DNA of 36,695 nucleotides from Brevipalpus yothersi (GCA_003956705.1 QZCP01000439.1:1-36695); one strand, 5' to 3'. Shown: positions 21,811 to 36,045, counted from the stretch's first letter. Notes: generated from the sequence alone by a model not told the origin. A program made the numbers and translations.

Positions 21811-22620
21811 AGATACAATAACTATCATTATTTCTATCAACTTATAAATTCTATTACACTATCATGATGAGATTCTTTAATACCAGTTTCATTTACAGTC
21901 TGTCAAGAGAATCAGTAAAAAATTTTTGTGTTCCTGTAGAAGGGGTTTGTATGTGTGTGTGTGTGTGTGTGTTTGCTGGTTCATTGATTCAACTAAGAAT
22001 CACTTATAATCATAATCATGGTATGGCGTAATATCATCATCAGAATGACGAATTAAGACAAAAGCAGTTACAACAAATTGAATTCCTGATTTCAATTTCG
22101 TATCAAAAATTTTCGGGCTAAGCAGATCTCAATTTATACATTCAAATCATATACCATTCTGAAACATATCAGCATTTTGACCTGATACTTTACATGCATT
22201 CACTAACCAGTTCGAGGTTGATTCTCACGCTGAACTGCATATAGATTCACGTCCTGCATGGAACTTATTCCATCTATCTATCTCTCTCTCTCCCTTATTC
22301 GCACAATCTAGAGTCCATCTTGAATCGATGAGTGGATATTATGACTTCGTGCATCATGATGGAATATAAACGAAACGGAACGATACTGGAGTTGAGAGTA
22401 TAGAGCAGTATCTGCCGATAATCAACAGATTGTTGAATGATTATGATTGGTGAGGTACTGGATCACCATCATTGAAAAAGTTGAGTCAAATTTTTGATAG
22501 ATATCAAACTAATTATTATTGATCATCAATCTATCTGTCAAAACGATTGATCGAAGATGATCAAATTTTAATAGAATATGTGATGAGCAAAGATAAAACT
22601 CGAAAAAGTTCAGATGATTT
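21811..22620 (+). repeat. Diverged duplicated segment, copy B
   Basis: Second copy of the intron segment. Blocks B1 (21811-21856) and B2 (about 22305-22620) are separated by roughly 440 bp here but only about 30 bp in copy A, so one copy carries an insertion or the other a deletion. The best-kept words are CATGATGGAAT and AAAACGATTGATC. Confidence 0.6.
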
Positions 22621-25033
22621 AGTAAATTTCATTGAGGTCAGTGAGAATGACAGACAAGTTAACAATGAATTAACACTTGATACTGAATACTAATTGTTTC
22701 TACGTTCATTTACAGTGATTCACATGCAATACACGTTGTTTGGATGCTGAAAAAATGGGAAGTTTCTAAGTAAACCTAGAATTTTGTTCGTTCAGAGATC
22801 ATGAATAGGGAATTAAGTTTGAAACACCATGAATAATCGCTGATAGAAAGAGCAATCGACAAGTTGACTTATTCCATGGAATAAAATCGACATCAAATGT
22901 GCAAAGAGAGAGAGAAAGTAATTTTATACTTTATATATATTGATATGCTCAAGGGTATACTCAATGGTGATGATCCTATCTTCAACAGTGTCTCATGTCT
23001 TCCACAATTTTATGATAATTTGAAAAAATTCTGTTCACGTATCATTTGGAATCCACTTTATCCTAGATAGTTTCAAGAATCAGAGATGAGATCAATTTCA
23101 AGTGATTCCGATTCATGATGATGTACGAAAAAAAAAGTGGAAAGTTATGATGGTGTAGATGATCATCTTTTTATGCTTTCTGCAAAACCTATGTAATGGT
23201 GATACATTCGAGAGAGAGAGAGAGAGAGAGTAAGAAGAAGAAGAAAAAACGACGATCATCAACAAAATCAAATTGCAAAAGAAGAATTTGTGATGAGGTT
23301 CAAATTTGAAACTTTTCCAGAAAAAAAAAATTCGTTCGAAAGAGAAAGAGAACGAAAGTGATGGAGAAGGTAAGCACAAGTGATGAAGAAAATTACGGTT
23401 GCTCAGGTAATAATATTCATCAATTTATTTCTACTCTCAACCCAAACACACACATAACACTGTTTGTTGGGCTCTATAATCACGAATTTTAAAAGATCAA
23501 GATCACAAGATATTGCTTCTTCTTCTCTCTCTCTCTCACTAACTAACTAACTAAGATCTTTTTTCAAGATTTCATTTTCTCACATGCAAACAATTTTCGT
23601 TCTTTCGTGCTTGACCACGATTGACTTAACCCTTTATACTTCTATTCCTCTCTCTCTCTCTCTCAATCTTAACCTTCTCACTTTCTTACTTATCATTTTC
23701 TCATTTTCATCTTATCTTCATTTGGCTAGATGAGTGGAAAACAAATCAGCCGAAAGCATCACGTTGAGCCATCACTTTCCCACGAGTATTATACTTGGAA
23801 CATCATCATGAGAAGAACAAGATCAAATGTAAGCTCTTTCGAAAATAGAGAGACTGAGCTCAGAATATCTGATTTCAATGTCTGCTGTGTGTGTGTGTGA
23901 GTGTGTGTACATCTTTACATGACTTTTTGGGAACTAAGTAGTAGGATGGACACTCAAATAGTGTAGGCCGATCATGAAGATTATCCGAGAAAGATGCAAG
24001 ATGCATGAACATGTATACATAAAAATATCTCTTCTGTCATCAATTTGAAATGATCTGTAATTCTGGGCCACCGATCAAGCTATGGTGAAAGAGAACAGAT
24101 CATCAACTCTTTCGTTTCTCTCTCTTCTCTAATCTATCATCTTTGAAAATCAGAAGGAGTATGATTATCAGAACATCAACTAGCAATACGCTTTTGGAAA
24201 GCTCAGATGAGTATCAATCTGAATGTTTAACGAATTCAGTTCACGTATCAATATATAAATAAATATAGATACTTGTATGTGGATAAGCTTAGAGAGAATT
24301 TGTCTTAGACTGATAGAGTATATTATTCTCAGTAATCTTATTGGTCTCTCTCTCTCTTAGCCGCTAAAAATGGCCTTAATTGGTGGCAATATCGAAGACC
24401 ACATCACAGTATGGGTTCCTGACTGTCTTCATAGGATGAGAATATTATCATTTTCAATGCATCATCATGAAAGATGAATCATGGAGGAGAAGAGAAAGAA
24501 GAAGATGAAGAAGATGAAGCTGAATAAGAATAATGATGATAGTGGTAAAGCATGCCGATCGGTGGCTAAAACTGTAAGTTGATGATAATCGACTGGAAGA
24601 AGAGAGTTAATATACAAAAGTAAACACCATCATATACCAGTAGTAGAAGTATACGATCAAGTATGATGTGTGATCTTACAGACTGCATGTAATAGATCCA
24701 CTTCTTGGTTTTCTCCTCATCACTTTTCATCATTTGAAATACATGGATGTCCTCTCTCTCGATCAACGGCGAACACATACACACCACATACGTATCATCA
24801 TCTTTCTTCATACAGTTTCAAGTGATCGTGGTTTCACCAAACTACTCCGATCACGATATGTGATCAGGAAAAAATCGATGTATTATCATGATAATAGTAA
24901 TGATGATATTATAATGTAAGGGAAAAAAAGTAATCTCAAGTGAGTGAGAAGAAAATGAAGAGTAAAAATGCGAAAGAGAGAGAGAGAAGAAAATTACAGA
25001 AAAGATTAAGTTTGAGGGCAAAAAATTGATTAA

Positions 25034-25060
25034 CCAGTGGTCGGCAACCTTGGCCACATG
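25034..25060 (+). mobile_element. hAT-like terminal inverted repeat (single end)
   Basis: CAGTGGTCGGCAACCTTGG resembles the outer end of many hAT (Charlie-type) elements, which commonly start CAGNGGTCNNCAACC. The expected matching opposite end (GGTTGCCGACCACTG on this strand) is not in the window, and no transposase is visible, so this is at most a fragment or solo end. Confidence 0.3.
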
Positions 25061-25577
25061 GTATGGGTACAGAAGAAGAAGAAAAATAAGAAAAATAAAA
25101 AGAAGAGAAAAAAAAGAGAACAAAAATCATGGCTTTAAGATGCGGTCAAGTGACTTATGGACTTCAAAGGGTGAGAGAGAGAGAGAGATGCTGAGCCAGA
25201 GGCAAGATGCTAGAAGAGATACTGTGGAAGATGCTGGGAGAGGTAGAGAGGTAGATAGTGATGGAAAGGGATCTGTAGAGATGGAGAGAGAAGACAAGAT
25301 GCGGATGGATGATGGCAACGAACCAACGGCAGGTACAGGATTGCGAAGAGTGATGAGGTAAGAGTAATGAATGCTATAGCTAATTAATTAACGCCCTCGC
25401 TGGACGACATTGGTTCCCTATAAAGATCACGGACATACGGCCTAAGGAATATCAAATACACACAAATGATATGAGCGGGAAAAACTGGATGCTGGATATT
25501 CTCCACACTAAATAACCGGCTTCACCCGGAGGCGAATCTTTACTAAGGCCGTGCTCAGGCCACCGACCGATGTGCGA

Positions 25578-25578
<1 letters not shown>

Positions 25579-25605
<27 letters not shown>
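25579..25605. repeat. (TC)n microsatellite
   Basis: 27 bp TC run directly abutting a GC-richer island. Confidence 0.95.
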
Positions 25606-25608
<3 letters not shown>

Positions 25609-27072
25609 TTTTCTACCTTCTCATTCTCGTATATACATGGAGAGAAAGGGTTGCTTGAGCGAGATAAATTCTTTACCATGTTGAATGATGGTGAGAGAGA
25701 GAGACTAGTTGGAAAAGTTATCATGTGCTCTCTGTCTCTCTCTCTCTCTTTCTCTGAAATATCGTTTCATTCCCTCCTCTCTCTCTCTCTCTTCTTAGTA
25801 AATCCTTTTACAGCTTTTAAGTACAGACCTCTTGCAAGCTTATTCCTTGAAGCTATTTCTTTCAACCGATTTATTCAACAGATTGTCCATAAAATGTTGA
25901 TGAGAACAGCTCAATGGGCCGGCTTGTCGAGTTGTTCTTTTTTAACCCTTTTCGGTCTCTCTCTCTCTCTCTTTCTCTCTTATTTTTTTCGTACTTCCAC
26001 AAGTGTGTATATATAGACACATGGCCCTAACATTATTAGAGCTTTATTTTGGACAGTTTGGGCTTCGAGAGAAAAAACTGCCTCCCAATCAGCAATTATA
26101 TAAATCAATGGTGATTACGCTTGTTGAAACAAAATTTGAAACAGCCAAGCAGCCCAGAGAGAACCCATCACATCGACTTGATCATTTAGAGAGAATCAAA
26201 CCTGCTCAACATCCACCGAACTCTAGATGCTTCCTACAGCATCCGCTCTCTCTCTCTCTCTCTCTCTCACTGTGATGAGTGTGCCTATTTATCATCCCCA
26301 AAAAAATTGGCTCGGAATTTTCAGATACACGCACTCTTTATTGATGGCCATGATATTCTCTCTCCTCGTTTCTTTCTATCCCAATACCTACAGGGTTTTA
26401 GGCTCAATTTGCTATATATATATATACATGTATATATGAATTTCAAGCTTCTTGAAATACCATAAAAAATTTTCATTGCCAAGTGCACACATAAAACTGA
26501 AAGTATCTAGTGAGAGAGAGAAAGAGAGAGAGAGTATCATTCAAAGTGGAAAGTTCATTTCACTCATTATCAGAAAGCCTTCCAGTTAGATCACTGGCAT
26601 GAACTCTTTTTCAGTCAAGATTTCGGTTGGGCTATAATGTGTGAGTATGAAAGGCAATATTCCTGAACGGATTCCCGATTTTCTTATCAATATGATTGCT
26701 CTTCCCCAGATTGATCGTAGTGGTAGCAATTTTTTTCCCTCTCTATCAGTTCACTAATATGAACAATATTGATCATAATGATGATTCGTTTGGCAGAAAA
26801 GTGTTCTTCACCACAGATCATCTCGGCTACTTGGGCTTGGGGTTGACAGGACCACCAAAATTCGAGTAAAGAGAGAGAGAGAGAGAGAGTTTTCAAGATC
26901 TCATGCATCATGACTGGAAGTTCATGGAGAGTAGGATGATACAGCTCAGATTCCACTTGTTGATATTCCAATTTGTGGGTGAGAGACATGAAAAGTAAGA
27001 CAAGAGTGGGTGGTGATGCAAAAAGAGTGGTACGGTAGGGTTGGTGATAGAAGATGAGTTCTTTCAATCTCA

Positions 27073-27076
<4 letters not shown>

Positions 27077-27108
<32 letters not shown>
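27077..27108. repeat. (GA)n microsatellite
   Basis: 32 bp pure GA. Confidence 0.95.
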
Positions 27109-27110
<2 letters not shown>

Positions 27111-27619
27111 CGGACCAAGATTGCATGGCTAATGAAAATCAGAGGCAAAACTTCCAGACCAATAATTGCCTATGATCCTGCCATAAAAAGCAATTTATGA
27201 TAGTCAATCTTGCAAGTGAAACTCATGATATTTTTCCACTCTAACATGGGAAACATATTAGAAAAAAAGCGGGTAGTTCAAATCTTTGGGCAATAAATCG
27301 TTAGCCTCAAATGAGCCCAAAAACTATCAAAAGACAGGCCAATGTATTGGAGAAGGGAAAACTATACACGTTCGATGTGAATGTCTTCCATCTTTCCTTT
27401 CGTTCAGTGTGTGAGTGTGAGAGTATAGTATAACATACATACATCAAAATACTAACCAGAATATCGTTACATGGTAAGAAAATTTGCACACATTATAGTA
27501 CAGGATTCATCGTTTTCTTCTTTTCGATAATCGTTAGTGTCATCTATATCACGGTAATATCATTCCACGTTTTATACGGGCTAGATTCATCATCTTTTTT
27601 TTCATTCTCGTTCAGTTTT

Positions 27620-27628
<9 letters not shown>

Positions 27629-27680
<52 letters not shown>
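27629..27680. repeat. (GA)n microsatellite followed by TAGA units
   Basis: 52 bp pure GA, then two TAGA units. Confidence 0.95.
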
Positions 27681-27684
<4 letters not shown>

Positions 27685-29783
27685 TAGAAAATAACTGGGT
27701 GGTGGAATGCATGGACATACTTTTCATCTTCTATCCTATATGAAAACACACACATCTCTCTCTCCCAGAATGATTGAAATGATATAATACAACATGTTAA
27801 CAGGTATCATATACATATTTTTGGCCATACATGAGGACAATTATCTCTTCCTAATACATTCTCTTTCTCTACCCATCTTTCAATCTATTTAGCATAATCA
27901 GAATCGAGGCAAGAGAGGATGAGGAGGAGAGATTTTTCGGGGAATAGGATGGAACAAGCTGAAGAGAGGAATAAAAAATAAGAAGCAAAAATTGCGAAAA
28001 ATAATAAAGAAAAAATGAATATGGAAGAATGTAACAAAGTATCACATTTTTCTGTTCCCTAGCTCTCTATATACGTATTCCTCTCTTATATCACCAAATG
28101 GCAAAAGATAGATAACCAAATTAGTGGAAATTCTTGGTGAGTTATAGTTTATGGCTTTTCAGGGGCCAAGTGAGAGAATGGAAAGTAAGAACAAAAAATT
28201 ATAGGGTGAAAAGAATGGAAAAACATAAATAAAATACGGAAGAAAAGGATGAAGAATTAAGAATAAAAAGGGCACATATGCATATAATGCATGTAAATTG
28301 TAGTGGATACTGGAATTTTGCATCAATTCGATATTCCTGGGTGAATATAGATGGTTGAAAGGTAAAGTTCTTGTCAGCCAATCTTTTTCTTGATTCTCTT
28401 GATTTCCAGTCACTCAATCGCTTGCCCTCTTGCATATAATTAATTAAACATGGTAATATTGCAAGATGCATATTACGATTTATGCAAATCAGAGTTTATG
28501 TTTCGCTCACACTTGTACCTGATGATGATGAATTTACTCTCTCTCTCTCTCTCTCTATCTTCACAATTTTTCTCCTGTAATCAAGAGAGAATATTTTAGC
28601 CAGTCAAAAGGGGATGAAAAATGCAGTCAACTCGTGCTTTAATTAGTGAGATACTAGCATTTGCTCTTCTCTCTCTTCCACTTATTTTGCATGCTATTCT
28701 TTCAGTATATATGAAGTGCGTTCTTCTGTCTGATGCATGATGATTTATTGGCTGAACTATCATCATCATTCATCCATCTTTCTCTCTTTCTTTCTCTCTC
28801 TCTCCCTGAATCAGGCTCATTCAACTTGTTTCCATTCTTTCCATGATACTTTTCAATGAACACTATATGTACTATTGATGTACATTATTAGCTTAAAAAG
28901 TTTCCACACACACACATACACAAATACACACACTTGCAACTATGCATGAAAATTGAAACCATACTTTTGATGCATGTACACAATTCAATTTCAAAGCACT
29001 TTATTCTGAGTATATGTGTGATAAATTAATTTGAACTTATCAGTGTAAGTTAATGGGGTAGGTATGCTGTTATGTTTCAAAGTAACCACCGGGAGAGAGA
29101 GAGGAAGAAAGGAATTTCTACCGAATTCCTATAGACATGGGAATATCATTGAACTTTGACTCAGACTTGGAGACTCAGATAAATGCTCGATAGAGGAACC
29201 ACATACACTGTAAACTTCCGTCTAGACTGTTTAGATGTATGTGTCATAATGTGAGTATAAGAAATCTGGGAAGATTTTGAATCTCATTTCCTTTTTCCTA
29301 GGCATTAATAGAATGTGAGAATAAAGCATCTTGGAAACACGACAGTGAATATACGTGTACATGTATAGATGTATGTGTACACACAGTAGCTTTCATCTTA
29401 TCGGACAAATCGAAGAAGATTATGATCAAAGGTTAAAAGGGAATATAGTCATGATATTGGGTAATTAAATGAAAACCAAGAGGATGAAGAAGAAGAGGAA
29501 AGATTCAACATTTGAGAAGGAAGTCCAGTGAATATGGATGATCTAAGTTGATGAGGAGGGAAAAAAAGGATAGAGTCTTTAGGGAGGATAAAAATTGATC
29601 GCATTCTGTCGGCATGTGTAAAAGAAAGAGATGAAATAGTCAGTACAGATCCTGTTTCCATCACTTGTGTCAGCATCCCACAAAAATTCTTCTCTCTCTA
29701 TCTCTTTTTATCCTTATGTCGTCGGTCTCTTTTCTCAAGATTTGTGTCCATCATCTCTCTTAGACTCTATCTGAGTTAAAGAC

Positions 29784-29787
<4 letters not shown>

Positions 29788-29815
<28 letters not shown>
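29788..29815. repeat. (GA)n microsatellite
   Basis: 28 bp pure GA. Confidence 0.95.
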
Positions 29816-29817
<2 letters not shown>

Positions 29818-31954
29818 CTTACAGAACGAAATCCATCTTTCTCTGAAGGATTCCAGAAGCTGATATTCTCTGGCTTATAGCAGCTAAGAACTTTACCTTA
29901 ATCAACATGTAAGAAAATGGATTGAATGATGAGAGAGAGAGAAAAGAAATATAATTTCAACTGAACTGGCCATCTTATTTATTATTTTTGATCCTCCTCC
30001 ATCTTATTCTCACCGAACATTTATCCAGTAAACATCATCAGTTACAAAGCTTCATCATCCAGCATCCTTCCACCTTCTCTCTCTCTTTTTTTCAATCTGC
30101 CGCTACTTATCATCTTTCTCTTTTCATATTTATCTTTTTTTTGTCTTTCATTTTGTTTCACTTCATTTCAACCACCTCACTTATTTATCTTTTTTTACTC
30201 TTCTTTTTCATTCCTCTTCACTCACTCACTCACTCCTCTTTCTTTTCTCTTTACCTTGCTCATTCGTTTTGTTTTACTATTTTATTTTTTTACTCATTTT
30301 TCTTCTTTCTCTCTCTCTCTTTTCAATATACACATGTATATGTGTGTGTATACAGTTAAAAACGAAACGATAATCATTTCACGCTGGATCAATCATCATC
30401 AGAGCTCATCAGTCTCTATAGAGATCGATTTTGTTGATATAATTTAAAAGTAATTCCGATTAAAGAACATAACAGATGACTCGTGCCACATGAATTGATG
30501 AGAGAAATAGTTTGCTCAAGTTCATATGCTATCTATGTGTGTGTGATATAAACAATCATAAGATTTAATAAGAAAAAAAATTCTGTTTAACCAATCAATT
30601 TGAATGAAGAAAAAGAATTTATCCACACATACACACACACACATGCAGACAATATTTTTGCTCGCATATAAATGAATTCTATGAATATGTAAATTTAATC
30701 ACATTTGAGTATCAAATTGAGCTATTATACTTTTCATCGGTGTGAATTTTCTGGTAGAAACACTTTTTTTCTTCTTTCACCACACTAAAAAGTAGCAAAA
30801 AAAGAATGTTACACACACACTTAGATACAAACTTTTTTCTTCAAAAATAATGAAAATATTAATAATTTTTGAAAATTTTTGTGGGTCCAAAAAAAATGCT
30901 TATTTGAAAGAGGGAGAGAGAGAGAAAGAGAGAGAAAAAGTGAAATATTCGATTTTTTGATGGGAAAAAATTGGAATTATTCATCTCATGTTGGAAAAAG
31001 AGAGAAAAAAAAATTTCATGGTCTCAATCATACGTTTTCTTGTTAATTTTTTGCATCAGAGAAACCTGTTGATTCATGAGGTGTACACAAGATGAGTGTG
31101 TTCAGAATGTTTCAAAAATACATGATAAAATTCAAGGTAATCCCAGCCATAAATATCATGTTGTGTCTAGACTTTTTAGATCAAAATGTTTCCATTTTTG
31201 CTGCTACTCTATTTAAATTAGCCAAATTTTTCATTATCTTTGGTAAAATACTTTTCCCAAGTGCAAGTGAAAAGAGCTGCTACATACACACATACATACC
31301 TCTCATCTTCACTTCTTCTCTGTTAGACTTGATGTCCACTTACAGACGAAAGGCTTTTTAGCCCTGGAATGAAGTGAACTTTGTAACCAAAACGAAGACA
31401 TTCAATTTGCATCTCATTATCTATTCATGATTTGCCAAAATTTTTGCATAAATAGTGGAACTTAGTAGAATATACTGTTCAATGAGGCAAGAGCCGAAAA
31501 ATTGTTGCTGGAAAGATGATGGAAAAGTATTCTCAAAATGAAGCAAACTTACACAAAAATTTTTGGTCTGATAATGATGTGAATATCGGGAAACCAAATT
31601 AATTGATAAAGAAAGATAGGAAAAATTATTAAATGAATTATTGCAAGCAATGGAAGCTTTTCTTATCTAAAATAACGGACTCCAGAAGGGAATGCAATTA
31701 TTAGAAGAATCTTTCCTGGAATCGCTTAGCATTATATTTAGTTCTGTATCATGCAGACATCAAAAGTTTTGCTGTCTCTCTCTCACTCAATTTCATGAGA
31801 TCATCGAATGAATCAAATTCCTTATCGAAAATTTGGAGGAAGTATCCCAACTATTAAACTTCCAAAAATGATCGTATATAAATTCAAGAATCAATCAGCA
31901 TCCAGTGATTGCATATTTCTTGATCAAAATTGACTTTTCATTCCAATCTATCTT

Positions 31955-31956
<2 letters not shown>

Positions 31957-31987
<31 letters not shown>
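31957..31987. repeat. (GA)n microsatellite
   Basis: 31 bp pure GA. Confidence 0.95.
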
Positions 31988-31991
<4 letters not shown>

Positions 31992-32325
31992 AATGAAGGT
32001 AGAGAAATTGGTTCAAAATGATTGACGCTATCGTTTCTTGAAGAGGTGCATATGAATATCAAATAAGGTCCGAGTGAATAGATTAATGAGAGAAAAATTT
32101 CTTCACCAAGAAAACATGATCAAAATCTAATCGTAAGCGTGGTTCTGACATTAATCGTTTTCTTGGATCATGATGATGCTGCGTTCTTGTTTATATATAT
32201 TCAATTCTATCCTACAGTGCTGATATCACTACGATTAGCTGCTGGAGAAAGTATATCTTTCTCTTCCTCTCGCTTGTATGCTGAGCATTTATGTTATATC
32301 TGAAAAAAGAGACAGTTTCGTTCGC

Positions 32326-32339
32326 TTCGTTCGAACGAA
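32326..32339. other. 14-bp perfect palindrome
   Basis: TTCGTTCGAACGAA, preceded by a further TTCGTTCGC and followed by AAACG, in a locally CpG-rich patch. It could be a dimeric regulator site or a chance palindrome. Confidence 0.35.
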
Positions 32340-33727
32340 AAACGTTCCACGTTCTGGTAGCCTGCCGGTTCTTGGCTTCTTTCGATGTCTTTCTCTTTCT
32401 CTCTCTCTCTCTCGATCAGCTTTGGCATTAATCTCGTCTCAGGGCTTGTCTGGAGGTCAAATCCTTCAGAATTGATTTCAATTCGATGAGCAGAATTGAG
32501 CCAGTAGAATTAAGCCAAAATGATCAACAAGCAGAAGAAGCAATCATATCACTACCAACTGAAGGACTCATTGACTGAGCTTTGTTTTTGTTGTTGGATA
32601 AAGGATTACAAAATTGTTAAACATTCATTCTGAATTCAATTGGATGATGATCAAGGAAACAGCTTTTCTATCCATGATGTAGGTCTTGAAGGTAGGAAAA
32701 AAATGGATTGAAACTTCCAATTTGAGAGGAAAATAGATGATTTTCACACTCAAAAAGGAATCTAATTCAATTAAGTCACAATTTGAGTAAATAAATCATT
32801 TAGAGTTGGCACAGATGAATTCTAAATGCAAGAATATATTCTAACCAAATTAATGGTGACAGAATAGCCAATGAGTAATGTTACCAAATTTTTTTCTATC
32901 CTCTTCTTCAATCATCGAAAGGTTCAGTTGTGCCAGAAAGCAATTAGAATTAGAATGTATACAGATCAAAGGAGAAGTAATTTCATAAATTTGCGTATTT
33001 TTAGATGTGTATGAATGATAAAAGTCAAAAATATAAGGAGAAAGATGAAAATACACACACACATAGGCAAAAATATTATCACACATGAAATCATTTAAAT
33101 GTTTGGCCTAGATTAATTTAATGATTGAAAATGTGGTGCATAAATTTACTCTCTGACCAATTCGATTATACATATAGACATTGTCAAATGATTAATGTTT
33201 CTTATGCTCAGATGATAGCCATGATAAGTTTTGAGTGGAACGGAACGAAAAGGAATATAAATATAAACTGTACTGTAAATGTAGCGTGTACACTCATACA
33301 CGGCCATTATATTGATGGAAAATTTTCTTCCATCCATGTCAGCCCTCATACATATTATTGATAGCAAAAAAAAGAATATACACACATGTATATGAAGTTT
33401 CAAGATGATTTTAGAACACACAAAAATTCAATGCTGACCTGGGCCGAAAATTTCACGGGACCAGTGAGAGAGTGTAAAAATAAAGAAGAAGAACCCTCAA
33501 AAAGAAGGAAAAAATGATATTCCAAAAATTAGATTGATGATGTAATAGAAAAAGAAAGAGAAAGAGAGAGGAAAATCAAACGATCATATTCACACCCTGC
33601 TATATGGTTTGGAGAATGTATGTGAGACCTCATTTTGCATAATAAATTACCAGGAAATGAGATACAAAATGGAATGAGAAATAAGGATTCACAACAGGAG
33701 TCGGTCAGCAAACGTTAAGGTTAAGTT

Positions 33728-33731
<4 letters not shown>

Positions 33732-33800
<69 letters not shown>
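33732..33800. repeat. (GA)n microsatellite
   Basis: 69 bp pure GA, among the longest in the window. Confidence 0.97.
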
Positions 33801-33804
<4 letters not shown>

Positions 33805-34633
33805 ATCAAGTAAAAAATCATCTTTTCTGCTTTCGATGCCTTGAGGATAAAATTTTGGACAAGGTGAAAAGGATAGATTGGGTAAGAATATTTAAATTCT
33901 GTGAAGGTATCGAGAATGAATTGGTTAACTAGCAATTCAGTATGTCTACCATGTTTGTCATATATGTGTGTATATGTGTATGTATATGATACCTCATGAA
34001 TCGACAGTGTATGAATTCAGCTCATGACCGATTAGCATGAAAACTGATCAAGTGTTTCATACATACTCTGTATACACAAATTATTGGAATAGAAAATATT
34101 GTTTATCATTACTATTCTGATCATGACTTTTGGCATACAAAAAATTATATTCCCAATTCCATCTTTGCACCCAGTAAATTATCTGATGAACAAAATAATT
34201 TTCAATTGATGGTGATTTTGGTGGAGATTTTTTCTTTCAAAATGATCATCACTATCCAAAAGTATCTTCTGGCAAAATAAGTTCATCCATTCTTCGTCTC
34301 TCAATCCCAGGAGAAGAATAAAAAAGATTTTTTCCAACTACTTTTTCGCCTCAATTTTTTTTCTAATTCAAATTCGGCATGAAGTAGTGTTAAACAACCA
34401 GTGAACTCGCGTCAAGATGTGCATAATTAATTAGGAAAAGGAGATAGAAAAGAAATGAGAATAAAGTGAAAAAGAAATAAAAGAAAAACGATAAAATGAT
34501 GCAAGACAATTGCTTTGATCACGAAACATTTTCTCAGGCAACGTTACATACATTTAACATGAACTTTTTTCTCTCTCTCTTTCTCAGTCTCTCTTTCTAT
34601 TCCGACGAAGTACTTTTTTTCGTTAGAAGGAAC

Positions 34634-34637
<4 letters not shown>

Positions 34638-34664
<27 letters not shown>
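34638..34664. repeat. (TC)n microsatellite
   Basis: 27 bp TC run about 100 bp from a GA run of opposite strand sense at 34770-34802; the pair could fold into a stem. Confidence 0.95.
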
Positions 34665-34757
34665 TACTCTTATTCCATAAGATTGAAATGGGAAGATGAA
34701 GAATTGAACGAAAAGAGAAAAATTTTCGTCAGATAATAACGAAGGATCAAGATTGAT

Positions 34758-34769
<12 letters not shown>

Positions 34770-34802
<33 letters not shown>
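34770..34802. repeat. (GA)n microsatellite preceded by AAAG units
   Basis: 33 bp GA preceded by two to three AAAG units, the same compound order seen at 4398-4473. Confidence 0.95.
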
Positions 34803-34805
<3 letters not shown>

Positions 34806-35883
34806 AGGGATGCTGAATAGATGAGGGGAGCAAAAGTTAGGTTAGGCTTGGGTAGAATCATCATCAGCAGATCCATTACAAGCCTATCCCAACCTGGAAT
34901 GGTGTCTGAAGGTGTGCATTCAAATTTGGTGCCCATTCAATTTACATGCAAACAAAATGTATCATTTAGAGGTTGTTCATCTCATTCTATCGGTCGCCAG
35001 CCCTCATCAATTAATTAAAGGATTGAGAAGAGCATCTTCTCACCAGCATCCCTTATTGCTCTCTCTCTCTCTCTTCGATATTCTCTTTGCACACTACCTC
35101 TTTCAGCTCTCAGAGAATGGATATTCTTATTCCCCTCTCAGAGACTAACAAGCCTAATCATATTTCCGAAAGGAAAGAGAGAGAGATGGAAGATTTATTT
35201 CATCTTAGGAAACCATCATACACTTTCATGATATAGAAGAGGATATTTTGCTAAACATTATACACATTATACACATACAAGTTCAGAATACAGATATAAA
35301 TTTTAGCACCACTCAGGGTTCGTCTAAGGAATATCATGGTTAATACTGTACTGATATATTCGCTTCTTGAGGGCTTAAGCATTTGGAGGGCCGTTAAAAG
35401 GGCCATTTTTTCAAGATGGGTTAAACAAACCTCAACCTAACTTCTTCATCGGTACCAAGCCATCCACACCACGAATACATGCATTATACATATACAACAC
35501 GCTTGCACAATCAAATACACATGGTCACATTTATACATACACACACAGGGTCATGGATGAAGAGTATTAAAGAGGGAGAGAGGGAGAAGATGTGTTAGTG
35601 ATGAGTGAGGGATGAGGATGCTGGTGTTAGAATGAGAGAGAGATGGATGAAAGGGTTAAATGTGTCTGTCATGGCCCATACTTGAGTCAGACAAGAGAGT
35701 GAGAGGGAAGAGAGAGGCGGCAATCAGCAAGAGTGATTCCTTGTCTCACACATACACACATACTCATTATATATGCTCGCTGATTACCTTTTAGCATTTC
35801 ATTGAGATGCTAAAGCCTTGCAAACACGTTGAATTGAGGTTGAGAAATATACACTCACACTTACAGAACAGAACGTTGTGAGC

Positions 35884-35885
<2 letters not shown>

Positions 35886-35939
<54 letters not shown>
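35886..35939. repeat. (TC)n microsatellite
   Basis: 54 bp pure TC, followed 111 bp later by a GA array in the opposite sense. Confidence 0.97.
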
Positions 35940-35941
<2 letters not shown>

Positions 35942-36045
35942 AACGTTATATGCCAACGCTAAGAACGACCTACGATCGTGTATAAAAGTGTGTGTGAGAA
36001 AGAGATAAAAAAGGGTTAAGTTTTCTTTACTGGGATAAACGAAAA

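Larger units (their letters stand above)
18201..25020. other. Gene-poor region with triplet repeats, arrays and duplicated segment
   Basis: No gene is supported. Contents: (AAT)n at about 18220-18235, (AAG)8 at 18375-18398, a non-repetitive AT-rich stretch at about 18700-19215 with two short unrecognised open frames (18714-18956 and 18969-19214), a structured hairpin at 19248-19281, GA arrays at 19768-19806, 20191-20238 and 23211-23230, TG runs near 21320 and 21955, and copy B of a diverged duplication (about 21811-22620). Confidence 0.5.
25021..26450. other. GC-richer patchwork interrupted by TC arrays, possible transposon relics
   Basis: This stretch stands out from its surroundings by more C and G and fewer AT runs. 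It begins near a hAT-like end (25034), includes an Arg/Glu/Asp-rich open frame (25026-25361) and GC-rich sequence at about 25385-25570. TC arrays (25579-25605, 26248-26269) separate open frames such as 26003-26275, which has a non-repetitive part (LELYFGQFGLREKK...). I recognise no domain. Degenerate mobile elements or a decayed gene are both possible. Confidence 0.25.

Noticed and set aside
31092..31361. 89-residue ATG-initiated open frame with hydrophobic stretches
   Set aside because: AT-rich DNA gives Phe/Ile/Leu-rich frames by chance; no motif, no splice context and no recognisable family.
34838..34853. TTAGGTTAGG, resembling the arthropod telomere repeat
   Set aside because: Only two units here; similar single words near 575 and 35430 are isolated. 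No array, so not telomeric.
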